From positions 4,586-68,585 of the forward strand of contig CH002840.1 of the NCBI GenBank assembly GCA_000149265.1: DNA of 64,000 nt, given 5' to 3'. Source of the stretch: Ciona savignyi. Lineage: Eukaryota; Chordata; Ascidiacea; Phlebobranchia; Cionidae. Position numbers and translations under genes: made by a program. Below the pieces are notes generated by a model. That model made no database searches and was not told where the DNA came from. It saw nothing but the letters and a program-made list of their open reading frames with translations. This document shows positions 34,401-47,200 of this stretch, in pieces; position 1 is the first letter of the stretch, and the number at the start of each line of letters is the position of its first letter.

Positions 34401-37400
34401 GTGGATGTGGGAAAAGCACGTGCGTCCAACTTATCCAACGATTTTATGATCCACAGGTATTCACTTCTGGAAATATTTTCGTAATTGATCCTAAATGCTG
34501 AAAAATGTTAATTTTACTAAAACTCAAGGACACGCTTTTAACTGTTGCATTAAAATATTGTCAAATTCCTGCACACCTTACTTTTAACAAGGCTTAAGTC
34601 TAATAATTTAGAATTAAACACCTTTTTCGTTTTTTTTATATGTTAAGTTTCGCGGCCATGTTAGGGTGTACCCTTATTAGATAGTTAATTGGATCATAGA
34701 TGTGTTTTAATAACATGGTTTTGCTGCTCTTTTTCTGTTCCAAATTTTATAGAAGGTCCTGTCATGTGTTTTCATTGTGATAGTAAAAATATGCCTAAAT
34801 TTGGGCAGGCAGCGTTTTACTTACTTCCTAAATTACCATGCCATAAACTTAACTAGCATAAGCCGGCCATGAACAAAGGGTAAACTAAACTACATGTGGA
34901 CAGAACAACCATATTTTGCAGGCAGTGTACTACCAAACTAGTAAATCGTCGAACAGATGTAATTTGTTGTTCCCTGCAGGACGGAGTGGTCGAGTTGGAT
35001 GGAATTGACATCCGTACCTTGAATGTGCGTTGGTTGCGTGAGCACATCGGGGTCGTCTCCCAGGAACCCATATTATTCGACACCACCATTGCTGAGAACA
35101 TCCGCTACGGCCGAGATGATGTCACAGATGATGAGATAAAGGAAGCGACGAAACAATCAAACGCTTATGACTTCATAATGAGGCTTCCAAATGTAAGAGT
35201 TTGTGTAACGCGTTATCTTGTATGTATTATTGATATGCTGTTGGAGTACTTTTGGCATCACTAAAAGAAAGGAAGAAGGGGAAACAGCTCAATAAAGTTT
35301 TGAAAACTAATTTTAACCATGTATCAAACACTACTCTAAACCTCGAGAACTAACCCTAACTCCAGCACCTCCACAAATGTATTGCCATGCAGAGAGCCCT
35401 TATGTGACAAGTAGTTATTTTTTCATGTCCTTGATTATGAATTGGCATCACACCAAATTGTCCAACTTCATAGAAATGACACTAACAGACGCACTTAAAT
35501 GTTATATTACTGTATTGCATCCAAAAGATGGAGTGTATACTGCAGTGTACCAGCGGAAAGTGCCCAAAATCCTGTGGATTTGTGGTTCGAGTTGGTTGTA
35601 CTCCCCAGGATAAAAGAAGTGAAATTAATTATTAGCAGACTTGAAACTTGATTATGAACCTAAAAATTTCTACTGTATTTAACCAAGAGTAAAGTGATGA
35701 GTGTTTGAACTTTTTATTATGATGGTAATTTCAAATATATTTTTATTTCAGAAATTTGAGACGATGGTGGGTGAAGGTGGGGCTCAGATGAGTGGGGGAC
35801 AGAAACAACGGATCGCCATCGCTCGTGCGATTGTGCGCGACCCGAAAATCATGTTGTTGGATGAAGCCACATCCGCGCTGGATACTGAGAGTGAAGCTGT
35901 TGTGCAGGCTGCGTTGGAAAAAGCTTCTCAAGGTAGAAAAACTAAAGAATTAATTATTTATCTGTTCTTTAAAGTTGGTGTTTTTGCCATTATAGGACTT
36001 TCTACATTATTTGTGAAACCAGTGCATTCCAGTGTATTTTGTAATCATGACTCTGAAACTATGATTTTAATTACGAAATAAAAAACAAAATTTTATTTTG
36101 GGGCTTTTTCAACTTAAAATTATTTCTAAAGTTTTCTACACAAATTATCTGCCATTTTTCAAGTATTTGATTTTTTTGTTTTCAGGTCGGACGACGCTGC
36201 TAATCGCTCACCGATTGTCCACGATCCGGAACTCTGACAAAATCATCGGGTTCCATGAAGGAAGATCGATGGAGCAAGGAAGCCATGAGGAATTGTTGAA
36301 AGTCGAAAATGGAATTTATCAGAACCTCGTGCATATGCAGAGCTACAGTGCAGATGGGGATACAGAGCACGGTGATTGCTTTTTAACCAACTACAATAAA
36401 TATAAATGATCNNNNNNNNNNNNNNNNNNNNNNNNNNNNNNNNNNNNNNNNNNNNNNNNNNNNNNNNNNNNNNNNNNNNNNNNNNNNNNNNNNNNNNNNN
36501 NNNNNNNNNNNTATTTAGCTTTTTTGTTTTTTACCGACATTCTTCCTGACGAATTACCTCAGAAAATTTCGACGAGTAAGTTTTTGAGCAACTTTCTATT
36601 CATATTTATTTATAAATTATGGTATTTATTTAAAAAACAAAATTCTCCAGATACTTTAATTTTATTAATGATTAGTTTACATCAGTTTAATTTGCATATG
36701 TAAAAAGTATATACCTGTAAACTTGAATTCTATTAGTTCTAATCCTTGATTCCATGATCCACTGTAAAAAGTTTAAAAAAATTTAGTTTTAATACTGGAA
36801 TTTTTAGTTTTTTTTTACACCATAAAGTTTGTTAAAAAAAAATCTTTAAAGTAAAATTGATGCCAGAGCAGAACTAGATTTACGAAAGAAACTGACATCT
36901 ATGTTCCGTAGAACGTCCAAAATCACTCCGTCGAGTAGTCAGTGTGACGAGCGGAAAATCCGACGATGAAATAAAGGAAGAGGAAGAAGAGGAACAGGAG
37001 GAGCTCCCAGACTTCTCCTTCACACGAGTTGTCGGGATGAACAAACCTGAAACCTTGTACATCCTTCGTAAGTCCCATGCCTACGGTTGGCTGTTTATCT
37101 TTCACAATATTGTGATTTGTGGTATTATCACTTGTATTCTCCCATATTCTGTTAGAATGTTTTCTTAAAACCATCATTATTAAATCCTTTATTTTTTTCC
37201 ATTTTTTTTGTTAATTTTGCATGTGCATAGCACTGCTACCACACTACCATCTTTTACCAGCACTTCAATGTGTTTCTTTACCTCTAACAGTTGGCTGCTT
37301 AGCTGCTGCAGTGAACGGGGGCATTCAACCTGTGTTTGCCATTCTCTTCTCGGAGATTCTGGGAGCGTTTGGCGGTCCGATCGCGGAGCAAGATCGTCTG

Positions 37401-40400
37401 ATCACCTTGTATTCCCTCCTCTTTGTGGCCATCGGTGCGACCGCTTTGGTTGCTAACGTTGTTCAGGTGAGCGTCTCGTGATGTTTATGGGTGGGGATGA
37501 GGTAGGTTTATTTCCCCTCGGTAGTAGTCAAGTGGTCAGTGCCCACTGGGTCAGTGAAGTCCACTGGATCGGTGGGGTAGGTTGATTGATCATTGCCCCT
37601 TGGGTCAATATAGTCCCAGGGGTCATAAAGAGTCAGCGCCTTCATGCTGGTAAAATAGTGGTCAAACTATCAGGAGAATAATGTTTGTATCCCAGGGTGG
37701 TTAATAACATGGTAATCATTGAATCGAATTTCTTTGTGGCAAAAGGTTTTCAAAGCAGTTGCAAAGATTAATATTTTATCTTGGTTTCAATCTCATTTTA
37801 ATTTGATTCACCTGATCCAGGCTAAAACACAATCTAAACTTTCTTCAAAACAAACCATATGGCACTACCGATGAATAAAGAGTATAATGGCAGTATAAAC
37901 CTACATGACAACATGTTAAATCGACAATACTAAAAATTTCCAGGCGTCCTCGTTTGCGAAATCCGGTGAAGAACTGACGTCTCGACTACGAGCGATGGGG
38001 TTCAAGGCGATGCTAAGGCAGGAGATCGGATATTTTGACGACCATTTTAACAGCACTGGAGCACTGACCACTCGACTTGCCACCGATGCGTCCAAGGTGC
38101 AGGGATGCACTGGGGTCAGAGCTGGTACAATGATTCAAAGCGTTTGTGCTCTCGGTAAGTTGGATTTTCGCTTTTGAAAAAAATAAGCACTTCAGCTGCG
38201 TCTTTGATTGTGCAATTTTTCAGCTATTTTAAATTAATGCATTAAATTAAAAAAAAAATTAAATAGGTGTATCATCGCTATTTTTGTAGGTTGAAACTCT
38301 TGTGGGTTAAAACTTTTTTGATTGCAACTCGAATTCTATGCGCACCTTGTATTTTTTCAATATGATGACATCAAATAATTTCTTTCACTTGTGCAGGTGT
38401 GGCACTCGGAATAGCATTTGCGTATGGCTGGCAGCTCACACTTCTCACTTTGGCCTTCGTCCCTTTCATGGCTATCGCTGGCATGTTACAGATGAAAGTA
38501 CTAACTGGCCAGGTGAGCCACTTTCTATTGTCCGGAATAACGTAACTTTTGGTGGTGGGTTTCGATTCAATCGCACCTTTTTTCTCAGCATTGCTAAGCC
38601 TGCAAAGTGTTTCAGAACAACATTGTATGATATGACATGTTTATCTCTGTGAATGGAAAAATCAGAGGTTTAATACGCGGGCAATCGTCAGTTTACCTCA
38701 CGCCCACTGTGTGATTACTGGAACTCTTTCAATGTGCTGTGTATGATCAAGACGTACCTCAGGCACTAACCCACCAAGCTTACTCAGTCGTACATATTGT
38801 ATTGAATATTAACTAACAAGAAATTGTAACAACTGCTTTAAAACGTAAATTATTTCAATCAAAACAACTAATCCACCTTCCAAAGGCTGGTGCGGAATCA
38901 AAAGCATTCGAAGAAGCGGGAAGCATCGCCACGGAAGTGACGCTCAACGTCCGCACAGTCGCGTCACTCACACGGGAAACCATGTTTTATGAAAAATACA
39001 GGGACGCGTTGATTCTACCTCAAAAGTAAGTGCGTTGTGGTAATTTATTTGGATGGTTTTATAGGCGCAATATGGAGCATACTAGCAAGTGATTTTTGTG
39101 GAAGCAGAAAAAGGATAATATGCAAGCTCTAATTGCGTTTTGATGTCGAAAGTGGTGTAACCAGTTAAAAAGTAATGAGTACATTTTCTTGTTTAAATTA
39201 ATAAAATATTTTTTGGAATATTTTAGTGTACGCGTTAATTTGCAACCCCATAATTAGATAAAGTGATTACCTCGTGTCCATAATCACACCATAGTTAAAC
39301 AAAAAAGCACAAGGTCAGAAAAATAATTTTCATTTTCTGCAACATTTCGGAATGTTATTTAATTTTGTTTTTTATATTTTTGGAAACTGTTTATTTTACA
39401 CCTAATAATAGTGAGAATGTAGAAAAACTTTTGTAATCAAGGTCATTTTGGGGCAATCTTAAAACTCCGTACATTATGCTTTAAAAATTATTTTAAAAAT
39501 TCTTTTATATCTAGCTTTTAATTGATTTATGTGAAACCGCTATACTGAGACAGCAAATGTTAGGTGCCTTTTAAAAATGTACCGCAGTATATTGATCGGA
39601 CTGTTTCTGCCATCCAGGAAATCGGTTCGAAAAGCTCACGTGTACGGCATCACGTTCGGTTTCTCCCAGTGCATCGTGTTCTTCGCATACGCCGCGACCT
39701 TCAGATTTGGAGCCTGGCTTGTGGAGGAAAATCTCATGACCTTTAACAATGTTTTTAAGTGAGTACGGCAGTGTTTCTCAACCTTTTTATGCTTTTACCT
39801 TCCCAAAGAGGGAACAGTTTGACATATTTTATTTCTTTTTAGCAATCGTGGTTAGGTCTTTTAAATGACATAGTAAGGGCGGAACAGAGCTGCTAACTTT
39901 TGTTTAAAAAATGCGGCCAAATGCTTCTGCGTATTTACATGCATTAAATGGTTCGTTATAAAGCTGGCATTGGTTTTAAACTGAAAATACCTTGTCCCCA
40001 CACTTTTCAAAATTATTCAAAAAATTTCATGTAGTGTAATTATTAATCAATCCAAAGTAAATGCAATGCGCCACAAAATGGAACCCAACCATCAAAATCT
40101 CCTCTTTCTCGCAGGGTCTTAATGGCGGTCATATTCGGGGCGTTCGCAGTGGGTCAGACGAGTTCGTTCGCACCCGACTATGCCGCAGCCAAGATTGCAG
40201 CCACACGCTTGTTCAAACTGCTTGATAAGGTTCCAACCATCGACAGCGAAAATAAATCTGGAGACAAACCGGTACGTGTGAAAATAAGCTTCTAATGAAA
40301 TCTGATCTAGTTTTTTTATTATGCTACATCAAGTACGTTGTAGCTGTGCATAAAGTTTAGTTAAAACCCTTACATAAGTTTAGTAAGTTAAATTACCTAA

Positions 40401-42826
40401 GTTGTAACATAAGTTGTGTAATTGTGGCAAGCATACGTATACCTGCAGATTTAATCCTATATTAAGTAATTTTACAAATACGATTAGTATCAGGAAACCC
40501 ACACATTTGTTGCCATTTACCCCTCCATAAAGCTTAATACTAGTAAGAGCCCAAAGATTTTAGCAAAGTTGTTTTGTTGATGTAAAATAGAAACTGTTAT
40601 TATCGTTCTGTTTATTTAATTACCTGTTGACTTTGGATTTTAATTGGAGGTGAGGAGGTATCTGAAATTTCCAAAACTGTCAGATAAAACTTAAGAGTCC
40701 ATTCAAATTTGCCTTCACTCTTTTCATTTTGGTTGGTATGTAATGATAATCGCGTCTGATCATCCGGCTTAAAGCGTAAAGGTCGTCTGTTTTTCCAGAA
40801 AACCACCGAAGGCAACGTCGACTTCAACTCCATCAAGTTCTTCTACCCAACTCGACCAGACGTGCAAGTTCTTAAAGGATTGACAAACGCCATCAAACAA
40901 GGTCAAACTGTTGCGTTGGTCGGTCAGAGTGGATGTGGAAAGTCGACTTGTATCCAACTACTGGAACGCTTCTATGATCCTGTCGAAGGCACTGTGGTAT
41001 GTGATATTTAATATACATTACCGTAAATGTCAGCAGCAGCCTAAAGTCAACAGTGCCAAAGACGAGAAGTTTATACAATTTGTTCAATAGTTTTAATTTG
41101 GTTTTGACTGGTGTTTTATTTGGGTTACACGCATTTATTACTGCCACGATCGCTACAGTTGCTTTATTCCATTGTAAATAATTAAGGTTTATTAGTTTAT
41201 TTTAACTTCTCTCTCGGGAAGTTATGAACCTTAGAAGTTCACTGCTGTGCTATTTAAAGTACAAGCTAAAACTTCTGAAGAATGCACAGTTTGCTTTAAT
41301 GTATATATTGTACTAGATCTTTAATGTTTATATTGTATTTGTTATAGATCTTTAACGTTTATATTATTGTATTTCCTGTGCAAAGTAAGAAACTGTTGGG
41401 GGTAGAGTAGGGGCGTGGTTAATTTTTTTAAATTTTCCTACCCATTCACAGAGCTTGGATGGAAAGAACACGCAGGAGCTGCAGATCACGTGGTTGCGTT
41501 CGCAGATGGGCATCGTATCTCAAGAACCGGTTTTGTTCGACCGTTCGATCGCCGACAACATCCGGTACGGCGACAACTCGCGACACGCTTCGTTGGACGA
41601 GGTTATCGCTGCAGCGAAAAACGCGAACATCCATAATTTCATCGACGGCTTGCCTGACGTGAGTGGACTGTTGTGGTGAAAGCACGGTGCTAATAGGGTC
41701 TTTCAGGTTAACTTGTAAATTGAGTTGTCCGTTAAACAATAACAAAACCAAGTAACGGTTAACCGATTTTTGTGTAACCAAACAAAAAAATCATTTACTG
41801 TAAAAAAGTGACTGGAACGCAGTTAATGAACGTTACTTTTAATTGCTCTTTATTACAAACAATGTAAGTTTGAAAAGATTTTTTTAAATTCGGGTTAGGA
41901 TTTAATTTCGGTTTTTCCTTAAATTTAAGAACGAAAATTAAGATCTGTGTATTGGAGACAATTACATCCCATTGCACCTACCTTTTTATTGGGTTCACAA
42001 AATACTTTTCAACCAGAAATACGAGACGAATGTGGGAGCGAAAGGAGCTCAGTTATCGGGAGGACAAAAGCAGAGAGTTGCAATCGCGCGAGCTCTTCTT
42101 AGGAATCCCAAGATCCTTCTCCTCGATGAAGCGACGTCTGCTCTCGATGCTGAGAGTGAAAAGGTGACGACTTTGCCTAAAATAATCGTCGCATTTGACT
42201 GTGGTGTTAAAGTCTTTCAGTGAATTAGTATAACCCTTTGTTATTACTGGCGTGGTGTTTTGCTGCAACTGTGTTTTAGTAATTAGCACTGCCCGTTGAT
42301 GTGGTTGATTAAAACTCAGTCTACCAAAGGTTGCGGGATCGAAAGCAACCAGTTTTACAAAAAGAAATAGTTTCTGGATCTTGCAGGATGGTAACCAGAG
42401 CTAGTGCAGTGTGTTGTGTAGATGGAGACGTTCCTTCAGTTATGGAAGAACCCATTAATCGACTGACTATGCTTCAGGCAGTCCACATATAATACTTGCC
42501 ATCTTTACTTTATACTTGTACATGTCCGGAGATGATATCTGTGCACTTATTCTCGGATTACATACAACAAAAGTTCGTTTAACAGTTCAATCCGTAGAAC
42601 TAATAATTATTTGCGTTTCCAGATCGTGCAAGACGCTCTTGATGCTGCCAGAGCCGGCCGAACTTGCATCGTCATCGCGCACCGTCTCTCGACCGTGAAA
42701 AATGCCGACGTCATCGCCGTCATCGAAAACGGCGTCGTCGTCGAAACCGGCACCCACAACGAGCTACTCGCCATCAAAGGCTCTTACTTCAGTCTTGTCA
42801 ACGCCCAGCTTCATAAGAAGTCTTAG
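25378..42826 (+). CDS. ABCB1: Full ABCB transporter, P-glycoprotein/MDR type
   Basis: ATP-driven efflux pump of the plasma membrane: two six-helix membrane domains, each followed by an ATPase domain. The 24 exons are 25378-25493, 28559-28625, 28813-29018, 30011-30122, 30670-30803, 31517-31688, 32301-32425, 33086-33299, 33869-34051, 34340-34456, 34980-35192, 35752-35932, 36186-36371, 36912-37067, 37291-37466, 37944-38154, 38397-38512, 38886-39025, 39618-39758, 40115-40271, 40799-40996, 41452-41658, 42017-42163, 42623-42826. They sum to 3879 bp (1292 residues plus stop) with all phases matching; human P-gp has 1280. Both nucleotide sites look intact: Walker A at about 462-470 and 1083-1091, LSGGQ-type signatures at about 566-570 and 1189-1193, Walker B at about 585-591 and 1208-1214, H-loop His at about 622 and 1245. 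ABCB4, ABCB5 or ABCB11 equivalence cannot be excluded; the symbol means the ABCB1/4/5/11 group. Confidence 0.96.
25494..28558. other. ABCB intron 1, nothing recognised
   Basis: About 3 kb of AT-rich sequence. Open frames are short and lack family resemblance. I saw none of the SINE, MITE or array repeats found elsewhere in the window. Confidence 0.5.
28813..33299 (+). CDS. ABCB1: ABCB exons 3-8: first membrane domain
   Basis: TM1 ([20 protein letters not shown]) is followed by an extracellular loop with N-glycosylation sites (NYT, NTT) and two cysteines. Then come the conserved intracellular-loop words [31 protein letters not shown] and [18 protein letters not shown], and the TM5-6 segment up to FSLGQ. 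The order and spacing match the N-terminal half of vertebrate P-gp. Confidence 0.94.
33869..36371 (+). CDS. ABCB1: ABCB exons 9-13: first nucleotide-binding domain
   Basis: A-loop Tyr in [10 protein letters not shown], Walker [11 protein letters not shown]-loop in [10 protein letters not shown], signature MSGGQKQR, Walker [14 protein letters not shown], and H-loop LIAHRLST. These give a canonical, apparently active site. It ends in phase 1 at CAC G|GTGATT. Confidence 0.95.
34127..34272. repeat. 22-bp tandem repeat in ABCB intron 9
   Basis: About six and a half units based on ATCACCTAGTTTTGCAATGT plus AT. The first four are nearly identical and later ones degenerate. Confidence 0.9.
36372..36411 (+). 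terminator. Possible intronic poly(A) signal after the first half-transporter
   Basis: If the donor at 36372 is not used, the frame continues for about 12 codons to a stop at 36407-36409. AATAAA occurs at 36395-36400, just before the assembly gap. A transcript ending here would encode TMD1-NBD1 only. Chance occurrence is quite possible in AT-rich DNA. Confidence 0.25.
36412..36511. other. Assembly gap (100 N) in ABCB intron 13
   Basis: The flanking exons join in phase without it (phase 1 to phase 1), so no coding exon is required here, but a small in-phase linker exon cannot be excluded. Confidence 0.99.
36912..40271 (+). CDS. ABCB1: ABCB exons 14-20: linker and second membrane domain
   Basis: The linker has basic [15 protein letters not shown] and then a run rich in glutamate ([10 protein letters not shown]), ahead of [17 protein letters not shown]7-12 words include [52 protein letters not shown] and [16 protein letters not shown]. 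The RRVVS/RRxxS-type words resemble basophilic kinase sites, as in the regulated P-gp linker. Confidence 0.94.
38639..38790 (-). mobile_element. SINE family A, partial, in ABCB intron 17
   Basis: Shared words GCGGGCAATCGTCAG, CACGCCCACTG and CACTAACCCACCAAGCT are seen. The copy lacks a middle part. Confidence 0.65.
40799..42826 (+). CDS. ABCB1: ABCB exons 21-24: second nucleotide-binding domain and C-terminus
   Basis: Contains [11 protein letters not shown], Walker [21 protein letters not shown], signature LSGGQKQR, Walker [19 protein letters not shown], and [13 protein letters not shown], ending NAQLHKKS before TAG at 42824-42826. The last exon is markedly GC-rich with many GTC/GCC codons compared with its AT-rich surroundings. 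Confidence 0.96.
42385..42500 (-). mobile_element. SINE family A, fragment, in ABCB intron 23
   Basis: Words CCAGAGCTAGTGCAGTGTGT, GAGACGTTCCTTCAG and GAACCCATTAATCGAC match the family middle. Confidence 0.6.
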
Positions 42827-42847
42827 TTGAGTGAATATCCGACGGGA

Positions 42848-42862
42848 AATAAACAAAATAAA
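42848..42862 (+). terminator. ABCB poly(A) signals
   Basis: Two AATAAA hexamers (42848-42853 and 42857-42862) lie 22-36 bases after the stop codon. This is close, but plausible for a compact genome. Confidence 0.55.
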
Positions 42863-44256
42863 TCCGTAAATAACGCACAAACTCTCCTGGCACGCACAAT
42901 AACATATTAACGCCAACCTTTATTAATCCTGACTGGAATCGGATATTTGCTTTAAAAAGTGACCATAAAACGACCATTTCACTGTAAGAGGAAACGCTAG
43001 AAAACTAAAACTTTAGGACCATTGTTTACCATGTTTTTGCACTGGATTCTGCTTTGGGAATATTAGAGAATGACATTGAACACGTGATGTATTAAAGGAC
43101 CAATTTCTGTAGATATAATTGTTTAGATGACGCAATATTCTCCCGCTCTTGTAGCGACTCGTAGAAACACAAGTGTTTTAGTTCTGTAATCGTGCAAACA
43201 ATTGTGTAAATCAATTTTCATTAAAACCTCACGCGCCTCCTTTTTTAAACCAATTTCTGGTTAAATCTTCGTTACTTTACAGTACAGTGCATAGAAACAT
43301 ATTCGTATTGTTCACCAAATTTCGTTATTGCACAGGTTTGAATACACAAAAGTGAGCACCAATTTTTTTTAGAAAAATCAAAAAGTTTCTTTTTTAGTAA
43401 AATCAAAAGTTTTGTATCATTTTCCATTCGTTATTTGATGATTTGCCTATTTGATCTGTTCTTTATTGAGACTTCATCACGACCTTTTTGTGTATGCTTC
43501 AGTATTTTGTACATAATAAAGAGAAAAAACAAAAGTTCCTGATTTTTAGCTTCGAAGCACGGTTGTGTGTTCGACCACGAACTGAGCATTGAGGATTCGT
43601 GCGCTAGACCTTCCGTAATTCTCGTGTTTATAATTAACTTTTGGGCTTCAGATGACCACATAAGCCCACAAGCCTTTCTTCATCTGTTCGCTAGCTTATC
43701 TCTAATAAACCGGTCGCTAGTTAACCGATTGTGTCCTTAGACAATGTACTAAACGGACTTTGCCTTGTACCAGTGTAATATTCTAGCAAATTAAAAAACT
43801 GTGAAAATAAGACACACGATACAATAGCTCCGCTAACCCGACGGTGGAGGTGAGGTATTCTAACGATTGACGTCACTTGCGTGTTCCCATTTACGAGGAT
43901 AAATATGAATATCCTATCCGCGTAGCTTATAGTTCAATTTTGGCTCCATTGATTTCGATAAATAAGGCAACTTTAGATTTGTGTTATAGCCAGACTGACC
44001 GTATAATACTAATATATATTTATACTAATTTAAATTATTTTTATATAATTATTTCTGTATATATATTATTATCTTCTATATCTATAACTTTCGGTGCCTT
44101 TAAGCAGTACTCCCCGAAAAGAGATTATTTAAAAATACCGACATATAGTGGTACAAAGCGAAATACAAATATTCCCATGACAACATTCCACTCGATTCTT
44201 GTCGACCGGTTCTCTCAAAGCTTGCATTAAAAAATTACGATTTTAACTGAAATTAG
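42863..44256. other. Intergenic between ABCB and GAS8
   Basis: AT-rich, with a family A SINE at about 43700-43925. The open frame 43877-44230 starts inside that SINE and has no domain, so it is not called. Confidence 0.55.
43700..43925 (+). mobile_element. SINE family A, nearly full body
   Basis: Runs from CCGGTCGCTAGTTAACCGAT through ACAATAGCTCCGCTAACCCG to ATAAATATGAATATCC in plus sense. The tRNA-like head is missing or diverged. Confidence 0.65.
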
Positions 44257-44287
44257 GTTTGATTGACGACCACTGCCCGTAAAAATG
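44257..44287 (+). promoter_or_regulatory. GAS8: GAS8 leader and ATG-only coding exon
   Basis: The start codon at 44285-44287 is followed at once by the donor GTAAGT, so the first coding exon contributes only Met. Exon 2 (45228) opens in phase 0 with [10 protein letters not shown], matching the MAPKKKGKKGK-like start of known DRC4. An acceptor-like GAAATTAG ends at 44256, so the leader may be a very short exon or begin at a trans-splice site. Confidence 0.6.
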
Positions 44288-47200
44288 GTAAGTAGTTGAG
44301 TGTTTATATATATATGTGTGTGTAAATAATCTGGCCTGAAAACGGCAAAAACTTTTCTAGAGAGCTTATACCAAGGCATCGCTTAACTTTACTGTGGTCT
44401 ACACTCCAGAAGAAATATATTAAAAAAAACAGTTACAATTTTTTATATATATCCTTACCCATGTAGCCAGGCTATTCTGTAGACAAAGCATTTTAAAAAT
44501 TATTTAAAACATAGGCTGTTAGAAAGCGCACATATGCGAGATTTAGCTAAAAATTGTTTGTTTTAATTTTTCACATTTAAATATCTATAAAAGTCTACTA
44601 TTCCATTATAACTTACTCTATATGTTAAAACTGTGGTCTAAATGTACAAAATCTTACTGAGAAGTGTCATACGGCAATAAAAAATGCATATTTTTTAATG
44701 ACACAGACGAAGTAAAGCGCTGGTTTCCTTACTCTTGGCGGTTTAAATGTTTGGTTGGGTTTAAGTTTAGTATAAATTTCTGTTATACCATATGTCAGTA
44801 ATGCTTCCTTTCAAAAATCAGTCTGCAGACTAATACTTGGATGGTTTGTTTATCAACTATTTTCTGTGGACTACAGGTTTGTGTATAATAAATCAGTATA
44901 GCTAGCAACTCAATAGGTGAAAGGAAATGTAAAATTGATAAGTTGGTGTTAGACTATATTAACAATTACGATTTCTCGAGTTTAGAAAAATACTGTTTTA
45001 TCTGATTCTCAAATTATTTTGTCCACTGACAAAAATCCGCTTTTTATGTGCTACTGTGTCATACTCATGCAACACAATAGACTTAGCAGACTTTGCCTGA
45101 ACTAATTGGAATGATGGGTTCTACCAAGTTTAAGGAACATCTTTTCCCACTCACGGGGATAAACATGAATGTTCCATCGTAGTACCAGTATTAGAACAAC
45201 TAACACCATCAATGTTTTCCCCACCAGCCACCCAAGAAGGGAAAGGGAAAGAAAGGCAAGAAGGGAAAGAAGAAGTCGGCCAAACCTAAGACACCGACCG
45301 TTGTTGATGGGGTCACCACAGAGGACATGAAGCCAGAGGAGGTTTCAAATTGATAAGTTTTATTTTTATGTAAAAAAGGAATAAGTTTGTTAGGAATTTT
45401 TTAATAAAATTAAAAGCAGTATTGTAGTAAAATTATAATTCAGAGTTCACCCTGATAAAGGCGTAATTTTTTATAAATTTTATAAATTTACTCACTCATA
45501 CAGCATCGTAAGTGACAGAACACAACATTTATCCCATGTAAACTACTAATATCTGTAATAAAATCTAATTAGATACCGATACTGGTAAACTATGTTAGAT
45601 TGTGTTCATAAATTAACAAAAAAAACTGCTTTTCATCATCTGTCCAACTGCTCATTATTTCAGTCACACCCCTTGTTGCACAAATCCAATTAGTCTTGTT
45701 AACCAGTAACGTACATCTCCAGCTTTTTGATTAATGGGCCGGATATATGGGCTTGTAAAATATCATAAATAACTGAATCCACTAATAAATAACCGAATCC
45801 ACCAACTCCACAGCTGGTGGAGCATATTGGACGACTCAGAGAGGAACTCGACCGTGAGCGGGAGGAAAGAAATTATTTCCAACTTGAAAGGGACAAGGTA
45901 AGCAAGCATGACAAAATATATTTATATATAATCTATAGCTATGCATGTTTTGTGTGGCTATGTGACATAATGGATGAGTGCAGTTGTCACACTTGAAAAG
46001 AACATGTGTCGGTAACATTTTGCTCGTTTTTAAATAATATCATAATGAAAGCAACTTGCTGTAACAACTATTGGTATGCGTGACTTGCATATGCTTTATG
46101 AGACTGTAAATCTACTTTTGATTGTTCAATTCATGCTATGTAGTGCCATGAAAAACATTTTCCGGGGTTGCCGACCCCTGGTATAGAAGTTTTGTTCAGT
46201 CACCCAACCTGCTTTGAAACTCTGTTAATCCAATCCAGTGAAATTAAATCGGTCACACAAATTGATAACAAAAATCGCCTATTCTGGAAACCTGACTGTG
46301 GTTTATTTGACGATTTACCAGTTTCTGGCTGTCACCATAGTCAGTCATCTTATACATGAGATTCTTATTTTCCTAATGAAATTTAAATAGATTATGCAAA
46401 CCTGTCAGTTTGGAAATATATTGTGCACTACGACCAGGCAGTTTTTTAATGTCAACTTAAGTACCATTGAATGATTGTGTTTCCATAAATCCCATAAATT
46501 TAAAAATTTACAATAGACTTGCTGCTGCATAATAAACCAACCCACATTGTTTCTTTACTAGAGCCATTTTTATTACACATAGAGTGTTTTACAATAGGTT
46601 TAATTTTACACAAAACAGATAAATCGGGATTACTGGTTAGTAAATGAAATGTTATTTTAAACATGACTATAATTTTAACAACAATTTAATCCTGTTGCAT
46701 GTTTCCAGCATTGATTAATTGTTATTCAACAATGAATCAGTTTTGTTTAGGAATATTTCATGGATATTAATCCGCTAATAACTAAGTTGGCCGCCACAAC
46801 TAAGAGTTATTTATCATGGCCACTGTTGTGTATATTTAAACCTCTGAGGTAATTCTGTTTTTTTTTTCTTGCTACTTTGTTTTATGATATGTGATAAGAT
46901 AGTCATGTTTATTCCTATAAATGGAAAAACCAGGGGGGTTAACACATAAGCAATTTTTAGATCACCTTGCACCCACCGTCAGGTTACCTTAACTATTGCA
47001 ATAAATAAAGCAAAATAACCTGAACTTTCCAGGTGAACACGTTCTGGGAGATCACGAAGAAGCAGCTCGATGAGAAGAAAGCTGAGCTCCGGAACAAGGA
47101 TCGAGAGATGGAGGATGCAGAGGAGCGACATCAGATCGAGATCAAAGTTTGTCTTCTTTATATCTTTATTCCTTTTTTTTGCTTTTTAAAAATGATTGTA

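Noticed and set aside
36563-36575. 13-base microexon candidate (CCTCAG before, GTAAGT after) right of the gap in ABCB intron 13
   Set aside because: Its phase fits neither exon 13 nor exon 14, while the direct join of 13 to 14 keeps the frame and gives an expected length.
43877-44230. 117-codon frame just upstream of the GAS8 start
   Set aside because: It begins inside a SINE and is dominated by Ile/Tyr from TATATA-rich DNA; it is not in frame with GAS8.
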